The position numbers and the translations under genes are program-made. The notes under the pieces are model-generated. The model was not told the DNA's origin, made no database searches, and saw nothing but the letters and a program-made list of their open reading frames with translations. Source: Prevotella sp. (GTDB lineage: Bacteria; Bacteroidota; Bacteroidia; Bacteroidales; Bacteroidaceae). From it: a stretch of 42,205 nucleotides of DNA. This document shows positions 9,112 through 17,750 of this stretch, in pieces. Each line of letters starts with the position of its first letter. Position 1 is the first letter of the stretch. The stretch spans positions 1-42,205 of the forward strand of contig JAJWLX010000025.1 of NCBI GenBank assembly GCA_021636625.1. The letters run 5' to 3'.

Positions 9112-9147
9112 ATGATGAAAAAAATGAATTATACAATAAAAATGTAG
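9112..9147 (+). CDS. Possible 11-codon leader ORF
   Basis: ATGATGAAAAAA opens an 11-codon frame (MMKKMNYTIKM) that stops 5 bases before the phosphatase start. It lies in the transcribed leader. It may be a fortuitous frame or a translated leader that feeds ribosomes to the next start; nothing proves translation. Confidence 0.25.
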   Translation: MMKKMNYTIKM

Positions 9148-9152
9148 TAGCA

Positions 9153-10430
9153 ATGAATACAAAGAATCTATTATTGTTGGCATCTCTTGCATTTGCGATG
9201 CCATTGTCTGCTCAGAGTCCTCTGGAGGATTTCAAGCGAGACATTACACTCTCGGGTAGTAACTATGTGGCTTATCGCGGGCCACAGAAACAATTGACTC
9301 CGGCGCCTAAGGGATATAAGCCTTTTTATCTGAGCCACTATGGCCGTCATGGCTCCCGCTATATGATTGGCAAGCAGGCGTATGATGTACCTTATTTCTC
9401 TCTGTTGAAGGCGAAGCAGGAAGGTAAGTTGACTGCCAAGGGTGAGGAAACACTGGCTAAGGTGAAGCTGATTCGTGAAGAGGCAAAGGGACGTGATGGC
9501 GAGTTGACTCCATTGGGAGCTCTCCAGCATCAGGGTATTACCAAGCGAATGATGGAAAGATTTCCTGAGATCTTTGCCGGTAATACGAATATTGAGGCAC
9601 GAAGCACGGTGGTGATCCGCTGCATTCTCTCAATGGAGAATGGTTTGCAGCAGATGCTTCGCATGAATCCTAAGCTCCACATCTTCCATGATGCCAGCGA
9701 GCATGATATGTACTATATGAATCAGGGAGACAGATACCTGGATAGCTTGAAAAATAGCGTGGGCATCAAGGTGGTGCAGCAGGAGTTTGCCCAGAAGCAC
9801 GTTAACTATAGCCGAGTGATGCAGGAACTTTTCAATGATCCGGCTTGGGTGAAGCAGAATATCAACCAGAGCGACTTGAACAGAAAGCTTTATGAGATGG
9901 CTAGCTCTGTCCAGGGTACTGAGTTGAGAGGCAAGGTTTCGCTCTACGACCTCTTTACTGAGGAGGAGTTGTATCAGAATTGGGTAAGTACCAATATCTG
10001 GTGGCAGATGGCGTATGGCAATTCTCCTTATACGGGCAATGTTCAGCCATATTCCCAGCGTAATCTTCTGATGGATATCATCGAGAAGGCTGATAGCTGC
10101 ATCGCTCTTCCGCATCCGGGTGCTACCTTGAGATATGGTCATGATACGATGGTTACTCCGCTTACTTGCCTCCTGGATCTGAATGGATATGGTGAGGAGA
10201 TCAGGGATCCAGAGAGAATTTCTTCTCAATGGTTTGATTATAAGATTACTCCGATGGCTACCAACCTTCAGTTTGTATTCTATCGCAACAAGGCGAATGA
10301 TGTACTGGTGAAGGTATTGCTCTGCGAGGATGAAGCTACGCTTCCTATCAAGAGCGATGTGGAGCCTTATTACCACTGGAATGATTTCAAGGCTTATTGC
10401 CTGGAGAAACTGAAGGGGTATAAGAAATAA
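9153..10430 (+). CDS. Secreted histidine-type phosphatase (phytase-like)
   Basis: This belongs to branch 2 of the histidine phosphatases, which remove phosphate from phytate or other phosphoesters in the periplasm or at the cell surface. It starts with a signal peptide (MNTKNLLLLASLAFAMPLSAQ). The catalytic RHG motif is at 65-69 (HYGRHGSRY), where H66 is the phosphoryl acceptor. The C-terminal HD pair is at about 330-331 (LRYGHDTM), giving the proton-donor aspartate. The length of 425 is typical and close to Bacteroides inositol-polyphosphate phosphatases, although those carry HAE rather than HD. It stands alone with its own promoter; substrate specificity is not evident. Confidence 0.9.
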   Translation: MNTKNLLLLASLAFAMPLSAQSPLEDFKRDITLSGSNYVAYRGPQKQLTPAPKGYKPFYLSHYGRHGSRYMIGKQAYDVPYFSLLKAKQEGKLTAKGEETLAKVKLIREEAKGRDGELTPLGALQHQGITKRMMERFPEIFAGNTNIEARSTVVIRCILSMENGLQQMLRMNPKLHIFHDASEHDMYYMNQGDRYLDSLKNSVGIKVVQQEFAQKHVNYSRVMQELFNDPAWVKQNINQSDLNRKLYEMASSVQGTELRGKVSLYDLFTEEELYQNWVSTNIWWQMAYGNSPYTGNVQPYSQRNLLMDIIEKADSCIALPHPGATLRYGHDTMVTPLTCLLDLNGYGEEIRDPERISSQWFDYKITPMATNLQFVFYRNKANDVLVKVLLCEDEATLPIKSDVEPYYHWNDFKAYCLEKLKGYKK

Positions 10431-10470
10431 AAATATACAGCAATGCGACGCATATAATCATCTATAGAGA

Positions 10471-10501
10471 AAAAGGAGGGTGTATCCAAGTACACCCTCC
10501 T
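10471..10501 (-). terminator. Terminator of parC
   Basis: AGGAGGGTGTA (10474-10484) pairs perfectly with TACACCCTCCT (10491-10501). The minus strand continues with TTTTTCTC. It lies between the convergent phosphatase and parC genes. Confidence 0.8.
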
Positions 10502-10534
10502 AAAAAATATATATCGAAAACTTTTCGAATTCTT

Positions 10535-13348
10535 TTATTGCTTCGATAACCAATCTTTGTCTTTCTGATCTTCTTCGAAATCTTTTTCTGAGAAGAGATT
10601 GGTTTGACCGGTCAGTTCATCTATTACCTGCTGCTCGCTTTTTCCAGCATCAGGATCGAGATTCTCTACAGCTTCAGCATTCTTACCTGCGCCTTCTGAA
10701 TCGCCGGTTGCATCTTCTGCATCTGAATCGTCTTCTGCAGGAGGCTCCGGGAATCTTGTCGGCTCTAATTCCTCAATGCTTTCCAGTTTCCATGTCGTCA
10801 GGCGCTTACCCTTTGCCTTGAAACTCTTCTGTGCGATGAATTGCTCGGCATCGATTTCTTCGGCAGGTCGGATGGCATCCACACCCCCATAGGTAACCTT
10901 GAGGCGAGGGAATGGGGTATCGGTGAGCAGGATGAGCTTGCTGTTCGGATTCTCTCCCAGACAATTCTGGTGGCGCTTGGTGGCATCCATCGTAAATCGC
11001 TTGATGTATGGATATCCCTCATTGTCGGCATCATAGAGAATGGCTGTCCATATCTTGTGCTCGTCCCATTTCTCCAATCTCAGGATGTTGTCCTCGTAAT
11101 GGTTGTTCACATCGAAGTTGGTGATGTAGAATTCGCCGTTGTCGAGTACTACCAGGATAGAGTCATCATCGTTGAATTCTCCCAGGAATCTGCCGTTCTC
11201 ATCATAGTTGATGCGGTTTACATCCGGGTCGAACCATACCTTTCTTCCTCCTAGGGTACTGTGTCCGTGGCTCTTCAATCCGATGCGGCGGATGGTTCGC
11301 TTGGTGAGCAGGTTGCCCTTGGCAGCACGTCCCTTGATGAGGATTTCAGAGAAATCTTTCTCCAGGAAGATGCTCTGGCGTTTCTTGCTCAGATCAGGTT
11401 CCATCGTCACCTTGATGATTTCTGCCTCGCCGTTAGGGTTGGCGGTGAAGTAGATGATGCGACTTCCCGGTGTGCCCTGGGTGATATCGTAGAGCTTGTC
11501 GCGTGTCATGGCGGTTACGTTGAATCGCTTGATGAAGTAGTCGCCCTGCTTGCCGTCACGATATACGCAGTTGTAGATGGTTCGCTTGTCGTTCTTTTTG
11601 AACACCTGTACGTGGAGGATGTTCTTACCCACGAATATCTTGTCGGCAACCTTGGTTACCTTGAATTTTCCATCCTTGTAGAAGATGATGATGTCGTCGA
11701 GATCAGAGCAGTTGCACACGAATTCATCCTTCTTCAAGCCTGTACCTACGAAACCTTCCTGTCGGTTGATGTAGAGTTTCTGGTTGGCTTCCACCACCTT
11801 GGTCACCTCGATGGTATCGAAGTTCCTGATTTCGGTTTTTCTAGGATGCATCTTTCCGTACTTGCCCTTGAGATACTCAAACCAGTTGATGGTGACATCG
11901 GTCATGTGAGCGAGGTCGTTTTCTATTTCAGCCAGTTCTGCCTTGATCTTCAGCAGGAGGTCATCTGCCTTATCCTTATTATATTTCAGGATTCGCTGCA
12001 TCTTGATTTCCAGGAGCTTGAGGATGTCGTCGCGTGTGATGTCTCGGTGGAAGGAGTATTCCACGTTTCCCTTGCCGTCGATATTGGCGGTGAAGATCTG
12101 ATCCTTGAACGGCTCCAGCTTGGAGTAGATGAATGCCACTACCTCGTCCTGACTCTTGCTCTGCTCGAACTTGCGCTCCTTGTAGATGCGCTCCTCTATG
12201 AAGATGCGTTCAAGCGAGGAGAAGAAGAGCTGCTCTTCCAGCTCGCCCTTTCGGATCATCAGTTCGCGTCGGAGCAATCCCATGGTGCGGTCAACGCTAT
12301 GTCTGAGCACATCGCTCACGGTGAGGAACTTCGGCTTGTTATCCTCGATGACGCAACAGTTGGGCGATATGTTGATTTCGCAGTCGCTGAAGGCATAGAG
12401 GGCATCCATCGTCTTGTCCGAAGAAGTGCCTGGTGCCAGATGCACGAGGATTTCCACGTTGGCTGATGTGACATCATCCACCTTTCTTGCCTTGATCTTT
12501 CCCTTTTCCACCGCCTTGGTGATGGAGTCGATGAGGCTTCCGGTGGTTTTGCTGAATGGTATCTCGCTGATTACGAGTGTCTTGTTGTCGAGCTTGTCTA
12601 TCTTGGCTCTTACCTTCAGTACGCCTCCTCGCTGTCCGTCGTTGTATTTGCTTACGTCGATGGCGCCTCCTGTAGGGAAATCCGGATAGAGCTGGAAGGG
12701 TTCTCCCTTGAGGTAGTGGATGGCAGCATCGCAGAGGTCGTTGAAGTTATGCGGCAGTACCTTGCTGCTCAAACCCACGGCGATACCCTCGGCACCTTGT
12801 GCCAGGAGCAGCGGGAATTTGGCTGGCAGGGTGATAGGTTCCTTGTTTCTGCCATCGTAGGAGAGTTGCCAGTCGGTGGTTTTAGGGTTGAATACCACAT
12901 CCAGGGCAAATTTCGAGAGTCGTGCCTCGATGTATCGGGGAGCGGCTGCACGGTCGCCGGTGAGTATGTTACCCCAGTTACCCTGTGTGTCGATGAGCAG
13001 GTCTTTCTGTCCCATCTGCACGAGTGCATCTCCGATGGATGCGTCTCCGTGAGGGTGGAACTGCATCGTATGTCCCACGATGTTAGCCACCTTGTTGTAT
13101 CTTCCGTCATCCATGCGCTTCATGGAGTGGAGGATGCGTCGCTGTACGGGTTTCAATCCGTCTTCGATATGAGGCACGGCTCGCTCCAGGATGACATACG
13201 ATGCATAGTCGAGGAACCAGTTCTGATACATTCCGCTGAGGTGATGTACGGCAGAAGCATCAAAACGGTTCACCGGCTTGTAGTCGGAGTGTTCCTGAGG
13301 CGTATTTTCCTCATTTATCTCGTTTTTATCTTTAATTTCGTCGCTCAT
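10535..13348 (-). CDS. parC: DNA topoisomerase IV subunit A
   Basis: This is the DNA-cleaving subunit of a type IIA topoisomerase that separates daughter chromosomes. The breakage-reunion domain is clear: DGLKPVQRRIL (63-73), the HPHGDASIGDAL helix (98-109) and the catalytic tyrosine Y139 in AAAPRYIEARL. No GyrA box (QRRGGKG) is visible in the C-terminal half, which argues for ParC over GyrA. The C-terminus (about 870-937) is an unusually acidic, low-complexity tail. The residue equivalent to GyrA Ser83 is alanine (A103), while the Asp87 equivalent is D107. At 937 residues it is longer than E. coli ParC (752). Monocistronic, divergent from glyQS. parE is not in the window. Confidence 0.9.
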   Translation of the reverse strand: MSDEIKDKNEINEENTPQEHSDYKPVNRFDASAVHHLSGMYQNWFLDYASYVILERAVPHIEDGLKPVQRRILHSMKRMDDGRYNKVANIVGHTMQFHPHGDASIGDALVQMGQKDLLIDTQGNWGNILTGDRAAAPRYIEARLSKFALDVVFNPKTTDWQLSYDGRNKEPITLPAKFPLLLAQGAEGIAVGLSSKVLPHNFNDLCDAAIHYLKGEPFQLYPDFPTGGAIDVSKYNDGQRGGVLKVRAKIDKLDNKTLVISEIPFSKTTGSLIDSITKAVEKGKIKARKVDDVTSANVEILVHLAPGTSSDKTMDALYAFSDCEINISPNCCVIEDNKPKFLTVSDVLRHSVDRTMGLLRRELMIRKGELEEQLFFSSLERIFIEERIYKERKFEQSKSQDEVVAFIYSKLEPFKDQIFTANIDGKGNVEYSFHRDITRDDILKLLEIKMQRILKYNKDKADDLLLKIKAELAEIENDLAHMTDVTINWFEYLKGKYGKMHPRKTEIRNFDTIEVTKVVEANQKLYINRQEGFVGTGLKKDEFVCNCSDLDDIIIFYKDGKFKVTKVADKIFVGKNILHVQVFKKNDKRTIYNCVYRDGKQGDYFIKRFNVTAMTRDKLYDITQGTPGSRIIYFTANPNGEAEIIKVTMEPDLSKKRQSIFLEKDFSEILIKGRAAKGNLLTKRTIRRIGLKSHGHSTLGGRKVWFDPDVNRINYDENGRFLGEFNDDDSILVVLDNGEFYITNFDVNNHYEDNILRLEKWDEHKIWTAILYDADNEGYPYIKRFTMDATKRHQNCLGENPNSKLILLTDTPFPRLKVTYGGVDAIRPAEEIDAEQFIAQKSFKAKGKRLTTWKLESIEELEPTRFPEPPAEDDSDAEDATGDSEGAGKNAEAVENLDPDAGKSEQQVIDELTGQTNLFSEKDFEEDQKDKDWLSKQ

Positions 13349-13383
13349 ATATAGCTTTTAATACTTATTTTATTAATTTATGG

Positions 13384-13391
13384 CAAAAATA
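13384..13391 (-). promoter_or_regulatory. Promoter -7 element of parC
   Basis: On the minus strand this reads TATTTTTG, 35 bases before the parC ATG. Confidence 0.6.
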
Positions 13392-13415
13392 CAACAATTT
13401 TTCGAGAAAAAAGAG

Positions 13416-13423
13416 TATCTTTG
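13416..13423 (+). promoter_or_regulatory. Promoter -7 element of glyQS
   Basis: TATCTTTG, a perfect TAnnTTTG match, 30 bases before the glyQS start. Its position about 25 bases from the parC element makes the two promoters back to back. Confidence 0.7.
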
Positions 13424-13453
13424 CCGAAAATTTGAAAAAAATAAGATTTAATC

Positions 13454-15016
13454 ATGGCACAGGAAGATGTTTTTAAGAAAATTGTAAGCCATTGCAAGGA
13501 ATATGGCTTCGTGTTCCCAAGTAGTGAAATTTATGATGGCTTGGCTGCCGTTTATGACTATGGTCAGAATGGTGTTGAGCTCAAAAACAATATCAAGCAG
13601 TACTGGTGGCAGAGTATGGTGTTGTTGCACGAGAACATTGTTGGTCTCGATGCAGCTATCTTCATGCACCCTACAGTATGGAAGGCATCTGGACACGTAG
13701 ATGCTTTCAATGACCCATTGATTGATAACCGCGATTCAAAGAAGCGTTATCGTGCCGATGTGCTCATCGAGGACCACATGGCTAAGTATGAGGAGAAGAT
13801 TGCCAAGGAGATTGCCAAGGCTAAGAAGCGTTTCGGCGATAGCTTCGATGAGGCTCAGTTCCGTGCAACCAACCCTCGCGTTCTGGAGAACCAGAAAAAG
13901 TTTGATGACCTCCATGCCCGCTATACTGAGGCTATGCAGGGTCCTAACCTGGAGATGCTGAAGCAGATTATCGAGGATGAGGGTATTGTTTGCCCTATCA
14001 GCGGTACCAAGAACTGGACTGATGTCCGTCAGTTCAACCTGATGTTCTCTACCCAGATGGGTGCTGCCAGCGATGCTACAAGCAAGGTATATCTCCGTCC
14101 TGAGACTGCTCAGGGTATCTTCGTTGATTATCTGAGTGTTCAGAAGACCGGCCGTATGAAGTTGCCATTCGGTATCTGCCAGATTGGTAAGGCTTTCCGT
14201 AACGAGGTTGTAGCCCGTCAGTTCGTATTCCGTATGCGTGAGTTCGAGCAGATGGAGATGCAGTTCTTCTGCCAGCCAGGTACAGAGATGAAGTGGTTTG
14301 AGTATTGGAAGAAGGTTCGCCTGGCTTGGCATGAGGCACTGGGCATGGGCAACGAGAACTACCGTTACCACGACCACGAGAAGCTGGCTCACTATGCCAA
14401 CGCAGCTACCGACATCGAGTTCAAGATGCCATTCGGCTTCAAGGAGGTAGAGGGTATTCACAGCCGTACCAATTTCGACCTTTCTCAGCACGAGAAGTAC
14501 AGCGGCCGCTCTATCAAGTACTTCGATCCTGAGAAGAACGAGAGCTATGTGCCTTACGATGTAGAGACCTCTATCGGTGTTGACCGTATGTTCCTCAGCG
14601 TGATGTGCCACTCTTACTGCGAGGAGAAGCTTGAGAATGGTGAGACACGCGTGGTATTGCGCCTGCCAGAGGCATTGGCTCCAGTGAAGTGTGCCGTATT
14701 CCCATTGGATAAGAAGTTTGGTTTGCCAGAGTTGGCTCATGAAATCGTAGATGAGTTGAAGTTCCACTTCAATACCCACTATGGCGATCCTAAGGATTCC
14801 ATCGGTAAGCGTTATCGCCGCCAGGATGCCATCGGTACTCCATTCTGTATCACCGTTGACCACGAGACACCAAACGACCACAAGGTAACGCTGCGTTATC
14901 GTGATACCATGGAGCAGGAGCGTGTAGCTATCTCTGACCTCCGCAGCATCATCGAGGAGCGCGTAAGTATTACTAGCGTATTAAAGAAACTTGGTAATGA
15001 AATTAAGAATTTCTAA
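13454..15016 (+). CDS. glyQS: Glycyl-tRNA synthetase (single-chain, class II)
   Basis: This is the cytoplasmic dimeric glycyl-tRNA synthetase of the eukaryote/archaeal type, one chain of 520 residues rather than separate alpha and beta subunits. The N-terminal segment FKKIVSHCKEYGFVFPSSEI and YDYGQNGVELKNNI is characteristic. Class II motif 2 is in RNEVVARQFVFRMREFEQME (motif residues FR...E), motif 3 is near SIGVDRMFL, and a C-terminal anticodon-binding domain begins around residue 415 (LAPVKCAVFPLDKK). The start is an ATG just after a strong promoter. Its 3' end overlaps the FKBP lipoprotein gene by 20 bases, so the two are probably translationally coupled. Confidence 0.96.
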   Translation: MAQEDVFKKIVSHCKEYGFVFPSSEIYDGLAAVYDYGQNGVELKNNIKQYWWQSMVLLHENIVGLDAAIFMHPTVWKASGHVDAFNDPLIDNRDSKKRYRADVLIEDHMAKYEEKIAKEIAKAKKRFGDSFDEAQFRATNPRVLENQKKFDDLHARYTEAMQGPNLEMLKQIIEDEGIVCPISGTKNWTDVRQFNLMFSTQMGAASDATSKVYLRPETAQGIFVDYLSVQKTGRMKLPFGICQIGKAFRNEVVARQFVFRMREFEQMEMQFFCQPGTEMKWFEYWKKVRLAWHEALGMGNENYRYHDHEKLAHYANAATDIEFKMPFGFKEVEGIHSRTNFDLSQHEKYSGRSIKYFDPEKNESYVPYDVETSIGVDRMFLSVMCHSYCEEKLENGETRVVLRLPEALAPVKCAVFPLDKKFGLPELAHEIVDELKFHFNTHYGDPKDSIGKRYRRQDAIGTPFCITVDHETPNDHKVTLRYRDTMEQERVAISDLRSIIEERVSITSVLKKLGNEIKNF

Positions 15017-15695
15017 ATATCTCTTCTTGCTCATGATGGCAGTGTTCGCCCTGTCATCATGCAGCGAGGATGATAACACCGTGGATGAGTATGCCAACTG
15101 GCAGGAGCGCAACGAGCAGGCTTTTGCCGATACATTGGCTTATGCCAAGGCGCAGATTGCCAGCGGCAGCACCGAATGGAAGGTAATACTCAAATGGTCG
15201 CTGCAAAACCAGACACCTAACAAGGATACTAATGGTAATGCTGTGCCTTTGACTTACAAGGATGCTGATCACATCGTGGTTCGCGTGTTGAAGGAAGGCA
15301 AGGGCAGCGGATGCCCTATGTACACCGATTCTGTGAAGGTGAGCTATCTTGGCAGATTGCTGGGCACTGATACTTATCCGACTGGTTATGTATTCGATAA
15401 GACCTTCGAGGGTACCTACGACAAGGCCACTGCTCAGGTAACAACCAATTTGGCGAGTGGCTGGATAGATGGTTTTACCACAGCCGTGCTCAATATGCAC
15501 ATCGGCGATCATTGGCTGGTGTATATCCCATATCAGCTGGCTTATGGTTCTACCCAGAGTTCGAGTAGCGTAATCCCTGCCTATTCCATGCTTCGCTTCG
15601 AGATAGTGCTCGACAGCTACTATCGTCCGGTGCAGGTAATACCGGGTTCCAGAGCTGCTGCTCAGGCACTCAAGGGAGAATGGATTACAGAGTAG
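14997..15695 (+). CDS. FKBP-type peptidyl-prolyl isomerase lipoprotein
   Basis: A predicted lipid-anchored periplasmic prolyl isomerase. The N-terminus is a lipoprotein signal (KLRISKYLFLLMMAVFALSSC) with lipobox LSSC. An FKBP domain occupies about residues 95-210 (DSVKVSYLGRLLG; WIDGFTTAVLNMHIGDHW; IPYQLAYGS), including the VIPAYSMLRFEIVL strand that closes the fold. I chose the ATG at 14997; a TTG two codons upstream is in frame but unlikely. The gene begins inside the last codons of glyQS, an arrangement that suggests co-expression without implying a shared function. Confidence 0.9.
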   Translation: MKLRISKYLFLLMMAVFALSSCSEDDNTVDEYANWQERNEQAFADTLAYAKAQIASGSTEWKVILKWSLQNQTPNKDTNGNAVPLTYKDADHIVVRVLKEGKGSGCPMYTDSVKVSYLGRLLGTDTYPTGYVFDKTFEGTYDKATAQVTTNLASGWIDGFTTAVLNMHIGDHWLVYIPYQLAYGSTQSSSSVIPAYSMLRFEIVLDSYYRPVQVIPGSRAAAQALKGEWITE

Positions 15696-15741
15696 GATTT
15701 TTGGGGGATTTACACCTTATTATATATAGGTGATAGAATAG

Positions 15742-15790
15742 AAGCGTTCCTAGGATTGCCGTCTGATGGCATTCTTAGGAACGCTTTGTG
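15742..15790 (+). terminator. Terminator of the glyQS operon
   Basis: A long hairpin: AAGCGTTCCTA with TAGGAACGCTT, extended inward by GATTGCC/GGCATTC with one mismatch. The following T-run is short (TTTGTGTT). Confidence 0.75.
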
Positions 15791-15813
15791 TTAACATACC
15801 TTTTTGGTGTGTT
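15789..15813. other. TGTTAACA inverted repeat
   Basis: The self-complementary TGTTAACA occurs twice around TACCTTTTTGGTG, so TTAACA.ACC pairs with GGT.TGTTAA. It lies about 100 bases upstream of the promoter of the 15.9-kb noncoding transcript. It may be an operator or an extension of the preceding terminator. Confidence 0.35.
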
Positions 15814-15915
15814 AACAAGTGTTTGTGTTCGTGCACAAAACGCAATCTATATTAAAAAAATGTTAGTTTTCTGCATTTTTTCGGCTAAAAGTATTGCAGT
15901 TTCAGAAATTAGTTG

Positions 15916-15923
15916 TACCTTTG
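15916..15923 (+). promoter_or_regulatory. Strong promoter of a noncoding transcript
   Basis: TACCTTTG matches TAnnTTTG, with TATTG 19-20 bases upstream as a -33-like element. No start codon lies within the next 240 bases. Transcription would begin near 15930. Confidence 0.65.
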
Positions 15924-16022
15924 CATCAGAAAAATAAGTTTTAGGTTTTTAGTTAGGTAATAGATTTTATTAGGTTTAGTTGTTAGGTAAAGTTAAGATT
16001 GTTGTTCATTGGTTTATTGGTT

Positions 16023-16110
16023 TTAGTTAAGGTAGTTAGAAAAGATTGTTTATTCAAGGACGACAGGTGTTAGTTAAGGTAAGAATAAGATTGTTTATTC
16101 AGTGACGACA
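16023..16110 (+). repeat. Two tandem ~42-nt repeats in the noncoding RNA
   Basis: Copy 1 is 16023-16065 and copy 2 is 16070-16110. They share TTAGTTAAGGTA, AGATTGTTTATTCA and GACGACA in the same order, differing by small indels and substitutions. Confidence 0.7.
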
Positions 16111-16186
16111 AAAAACAGTACTGTTCCGCTTGCGGAAGTTAAGTTTTGGGAAAAACAAAGGTACGAAATTCATGTAATTAAATAAA

Positions 16187-16220
16187 GGTGGCGATTCCTT
16201 CCGGGAGTCGCCATTTTTTT
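16187..16220 (+). terminator. Terminator upstream of the MATE gene
   Basis: A 10-bp stem, TGGCGATTCC with GGAGTCGCCA, with a 5-base loop and TTTTTTT after it. It lies between promoter and coding region, so it ends the noncoding RNA or acts as an attenuator. Confidence 0.85.
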
Positions 16221-16247
16221 CGTTAACGCAATTAATAAGAGAAAAAT

Positions 16248-17627
16248 ATGTTATTCAAGAATAAGACAGATTATCTGATGGAGTCGATACGCGAGGGTAG
16301 GGCGATGGCTCGCAGCGAGAAACTCAATCTCATTGTGGGGTTGAGTATTCCATCCATGCTGGCACAGATTTCCACCGTGATGATGTTCTTCATCGATGCA
16401 TCCATGGTGGGACATCTGGGTGCTGAGGCTTCGGCAAGCATCGGACTTATCGAGTCAACCAACTGGCTCATTGGCAGTTTGCTCAGTGCGGCAGCTACCG
16501 GTTTCTCGGTGCAGGTGGCTCATTTCATCGGAGCCAACGATTTCGTGAAGGCCCGTCAGGTATTCCGCCATGCCCTGATATGCGGTTTGGCGTTCAGTCT
16601 TTGTGTTACCCTGGCATGTGTAGGAGTGCATTCCCATCTGCCTTATTGGCTGGGTGGCGGTGCTGATATTGCGGGCAATTCCTCACGTTATTTTCTGATA
16701 TTCGGTTTGGCGTTGCCCTTCGTATTCCTGTATCATGTCTCTGAGATGATGCTCAAGTCGGCAGGCAACATGCATACCCCGAGTGTGATGGCGGTGCTGA
16801 TATGCATCTGCGATGTGGTGTTCAATTATCTCTTCATCTACGTCATGAAGATGGGCGTAGTGGGAGCTGCCTGCGGCACGGCGCTTGCCTATATCTGCAT
16901 CTCGTTGCCCAATCTCTACCTCACGGCATGCCGTAACCGGATACTCAATCTGCGTCAGGACAAGGAACCTTTCCGGTGGGTGAAGGAATACCTGCACCAT
17001 GCCTGCAAGATCAGCATCCCGATAGCCATACAGAATGTGCTGATGAGCGGTGCGCAGATTGTGAGTACCATGATTGTGGCACCATTGGGCAATATCGCCA
17101 TTGCTGCCCACTCGTTTGCCATCACCGCCGAGAGCCTCTGCTATATGCCGGGTTATGGTATCGGTGATGCCGCCACCACCCTGGTGGGTCAGACGCATGG
17201 TGCCGGGCGTACCGATCTCTGCCGCAATTTTGCCTATATGACGGTGGGATTGGGCATGTGCGTGATGGCATTGATGGGAGTGGTGATGTATGTCTTTGCC
17301 CCCGAGATGATAGGTGTGCTGTCGCCGGTAGAGAGCATCCGCGAGCTGGGCACTACCTGCCTTCGCATCGAGGCCTTTGCCGAGCCTTTCTTTGCAGCGA
17401 GCATCGTAACCTATTGTGTCTGCGTGGGAGCGGGCGATACCCGGAAGCCAGCCGCCATCAATCTGGGTACCATGTGGCTGGTGCGCCTCACCCTGGCTTA
17501 CGCCCTTTCCAAGAGCTATGGCTTGGAGGGTGTCTGGATTGCGATGGCTACGGAGCTTACCCTCAGAGGCACGCTTTTCCTCATCCGACTTTACCGGGGT
17601 TCGTGGATGAAGAGCTTCCAATGTTAG
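16248..17627 (+). CDS. MATE family efflux transporter
   Basis: A 459-residue inner-membrane antiporter of the multidrug and toxin extrusion family, expected to have 12 helices and export cationic drugs or metabolites using a sodium or proton gradient. The family's first-half signature is clear (LNLIVGLSIPSMLAQISTVM, MVGHLGAEASASIGL). The second-half repeat begins near CKISIPIAIQNVLMSGAQIV, with GYGIGDAATTLVGQTHGAG. Substrate unknown. The start ATG lies 26 bases after a strong terminator, and no promoter is seen between the two. Expression probably depends on read-through of the upstream noncoding region. Confidence 0.93.
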   Translation: MLFKNKTDYLMESIREGRAMARSEKLNLIVGLSIPSMLAQISTVMMFFIDASMVGHLGAEASASIGLIESTNWLIGSLLSAAATGFSVQVAHFIGANDFVKARQVFRHALICGLAFSLCVTLACVGVHSHLPYWLGGGADIAGNSSRYFLIFGLALPFVFLYHVSEMMLKSAGNMHTPSVMAVLICICDVVFNYLFIYVMKMGVVGAACGTALAYICISLPNLYLTACRNRILNLRQDKEPFRWVKEYLHHACKISIPIAIQNVLMSGAQIVSTMIVAPLGNIAIAAHSFAITAESLCYMPGYGIGDAATTLVGQTHGAGRTDLCRNFAYMTVGLGMCVMALMGVVMYVFAPEMIGVLSPVESIRELGTTCLRIEAFAEPFFAASIVTYCVCVGAGDTRKPAAINLGTMWLVRLTLAYALSKSYGLEGVWIAMATELTLRGTLFLIRLYRGSWMKSFQC

Positions 17628-17637
17628 TTTTACGTTA

Positions 17638-17690
17638 AGATTTGCAGGTATTGGGGAAGATAATCTTCCAAATGCTTGCAAATCTTTTTT
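17638..17690 (+). terminator. Terminator of the MATE gene
   Basis: AGATTTGCA pairs with TGCAAATCT, enclosing an inner stem GGAAGAT/ATCTTCC, and TTTTTT follows. Confidence 0.85.
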
Positions 17691-17698
17691 ATTTTGTG

Positions 17699-17706
17699 TA
17701 ATTTTG
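17699..17706 (+). promoter_or_regulatory. Promoter -7 element of the M16 peptidase
   Basis: TAATTTTG matches TAnnTTTG. It begins only 9 bases after the MATE terminator. Confidence 0.55.
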
Positions 17707-17750
17707 CAAGCGGAATATTGGAAACAAGAAATTTTATAAATCAATAGCAG

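Larger units (their letters stand above)
15930..16221 (+). ncRNA. Candidate noncoding RNA or long attenuating leader
   Basis: About 290 bases lie between a good promoter and a strong terminator, without an ATG-initiated frame of more than one codon. The 5' half is rich in TTAGTTAGGTAA-like words. Two imperfect direct repeats of about 42 bases follow (16023-16065 and 16070-16110), each running from TTAGTTAAGGTA to GACGACA, with a decayed third copy at about 15983-16012. A small perfect hairpin TTCCGC-TT-GCGGAA (16124-16137) comes next. It ends 26 bases before the MATE start. It is either an independent sRNA or a regulated leader for the MATE gene. No known riboswitch or housekeeping RNA signature was recognised. 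Confidence 0.5.

Noticed and set aside
11261..12466. 401-codon frame antisense to parC
   Set aside because: It lies wholly inside parC, whose protein is clearly conserved, and its sequence is a codon-bias shadow without domain motifs.
13736..14881. 381-codon minus-strand frame inside glyQS
   Set aside because: It overlaps a certain aminoacyl-tRNA synthetase gene completely; no promoter and no motif.
16683..17744. 353-codon minus-strand frame opposite the MATE gene
   Set aside because: His- and Gln-rich shadow of a membrane protein gene.
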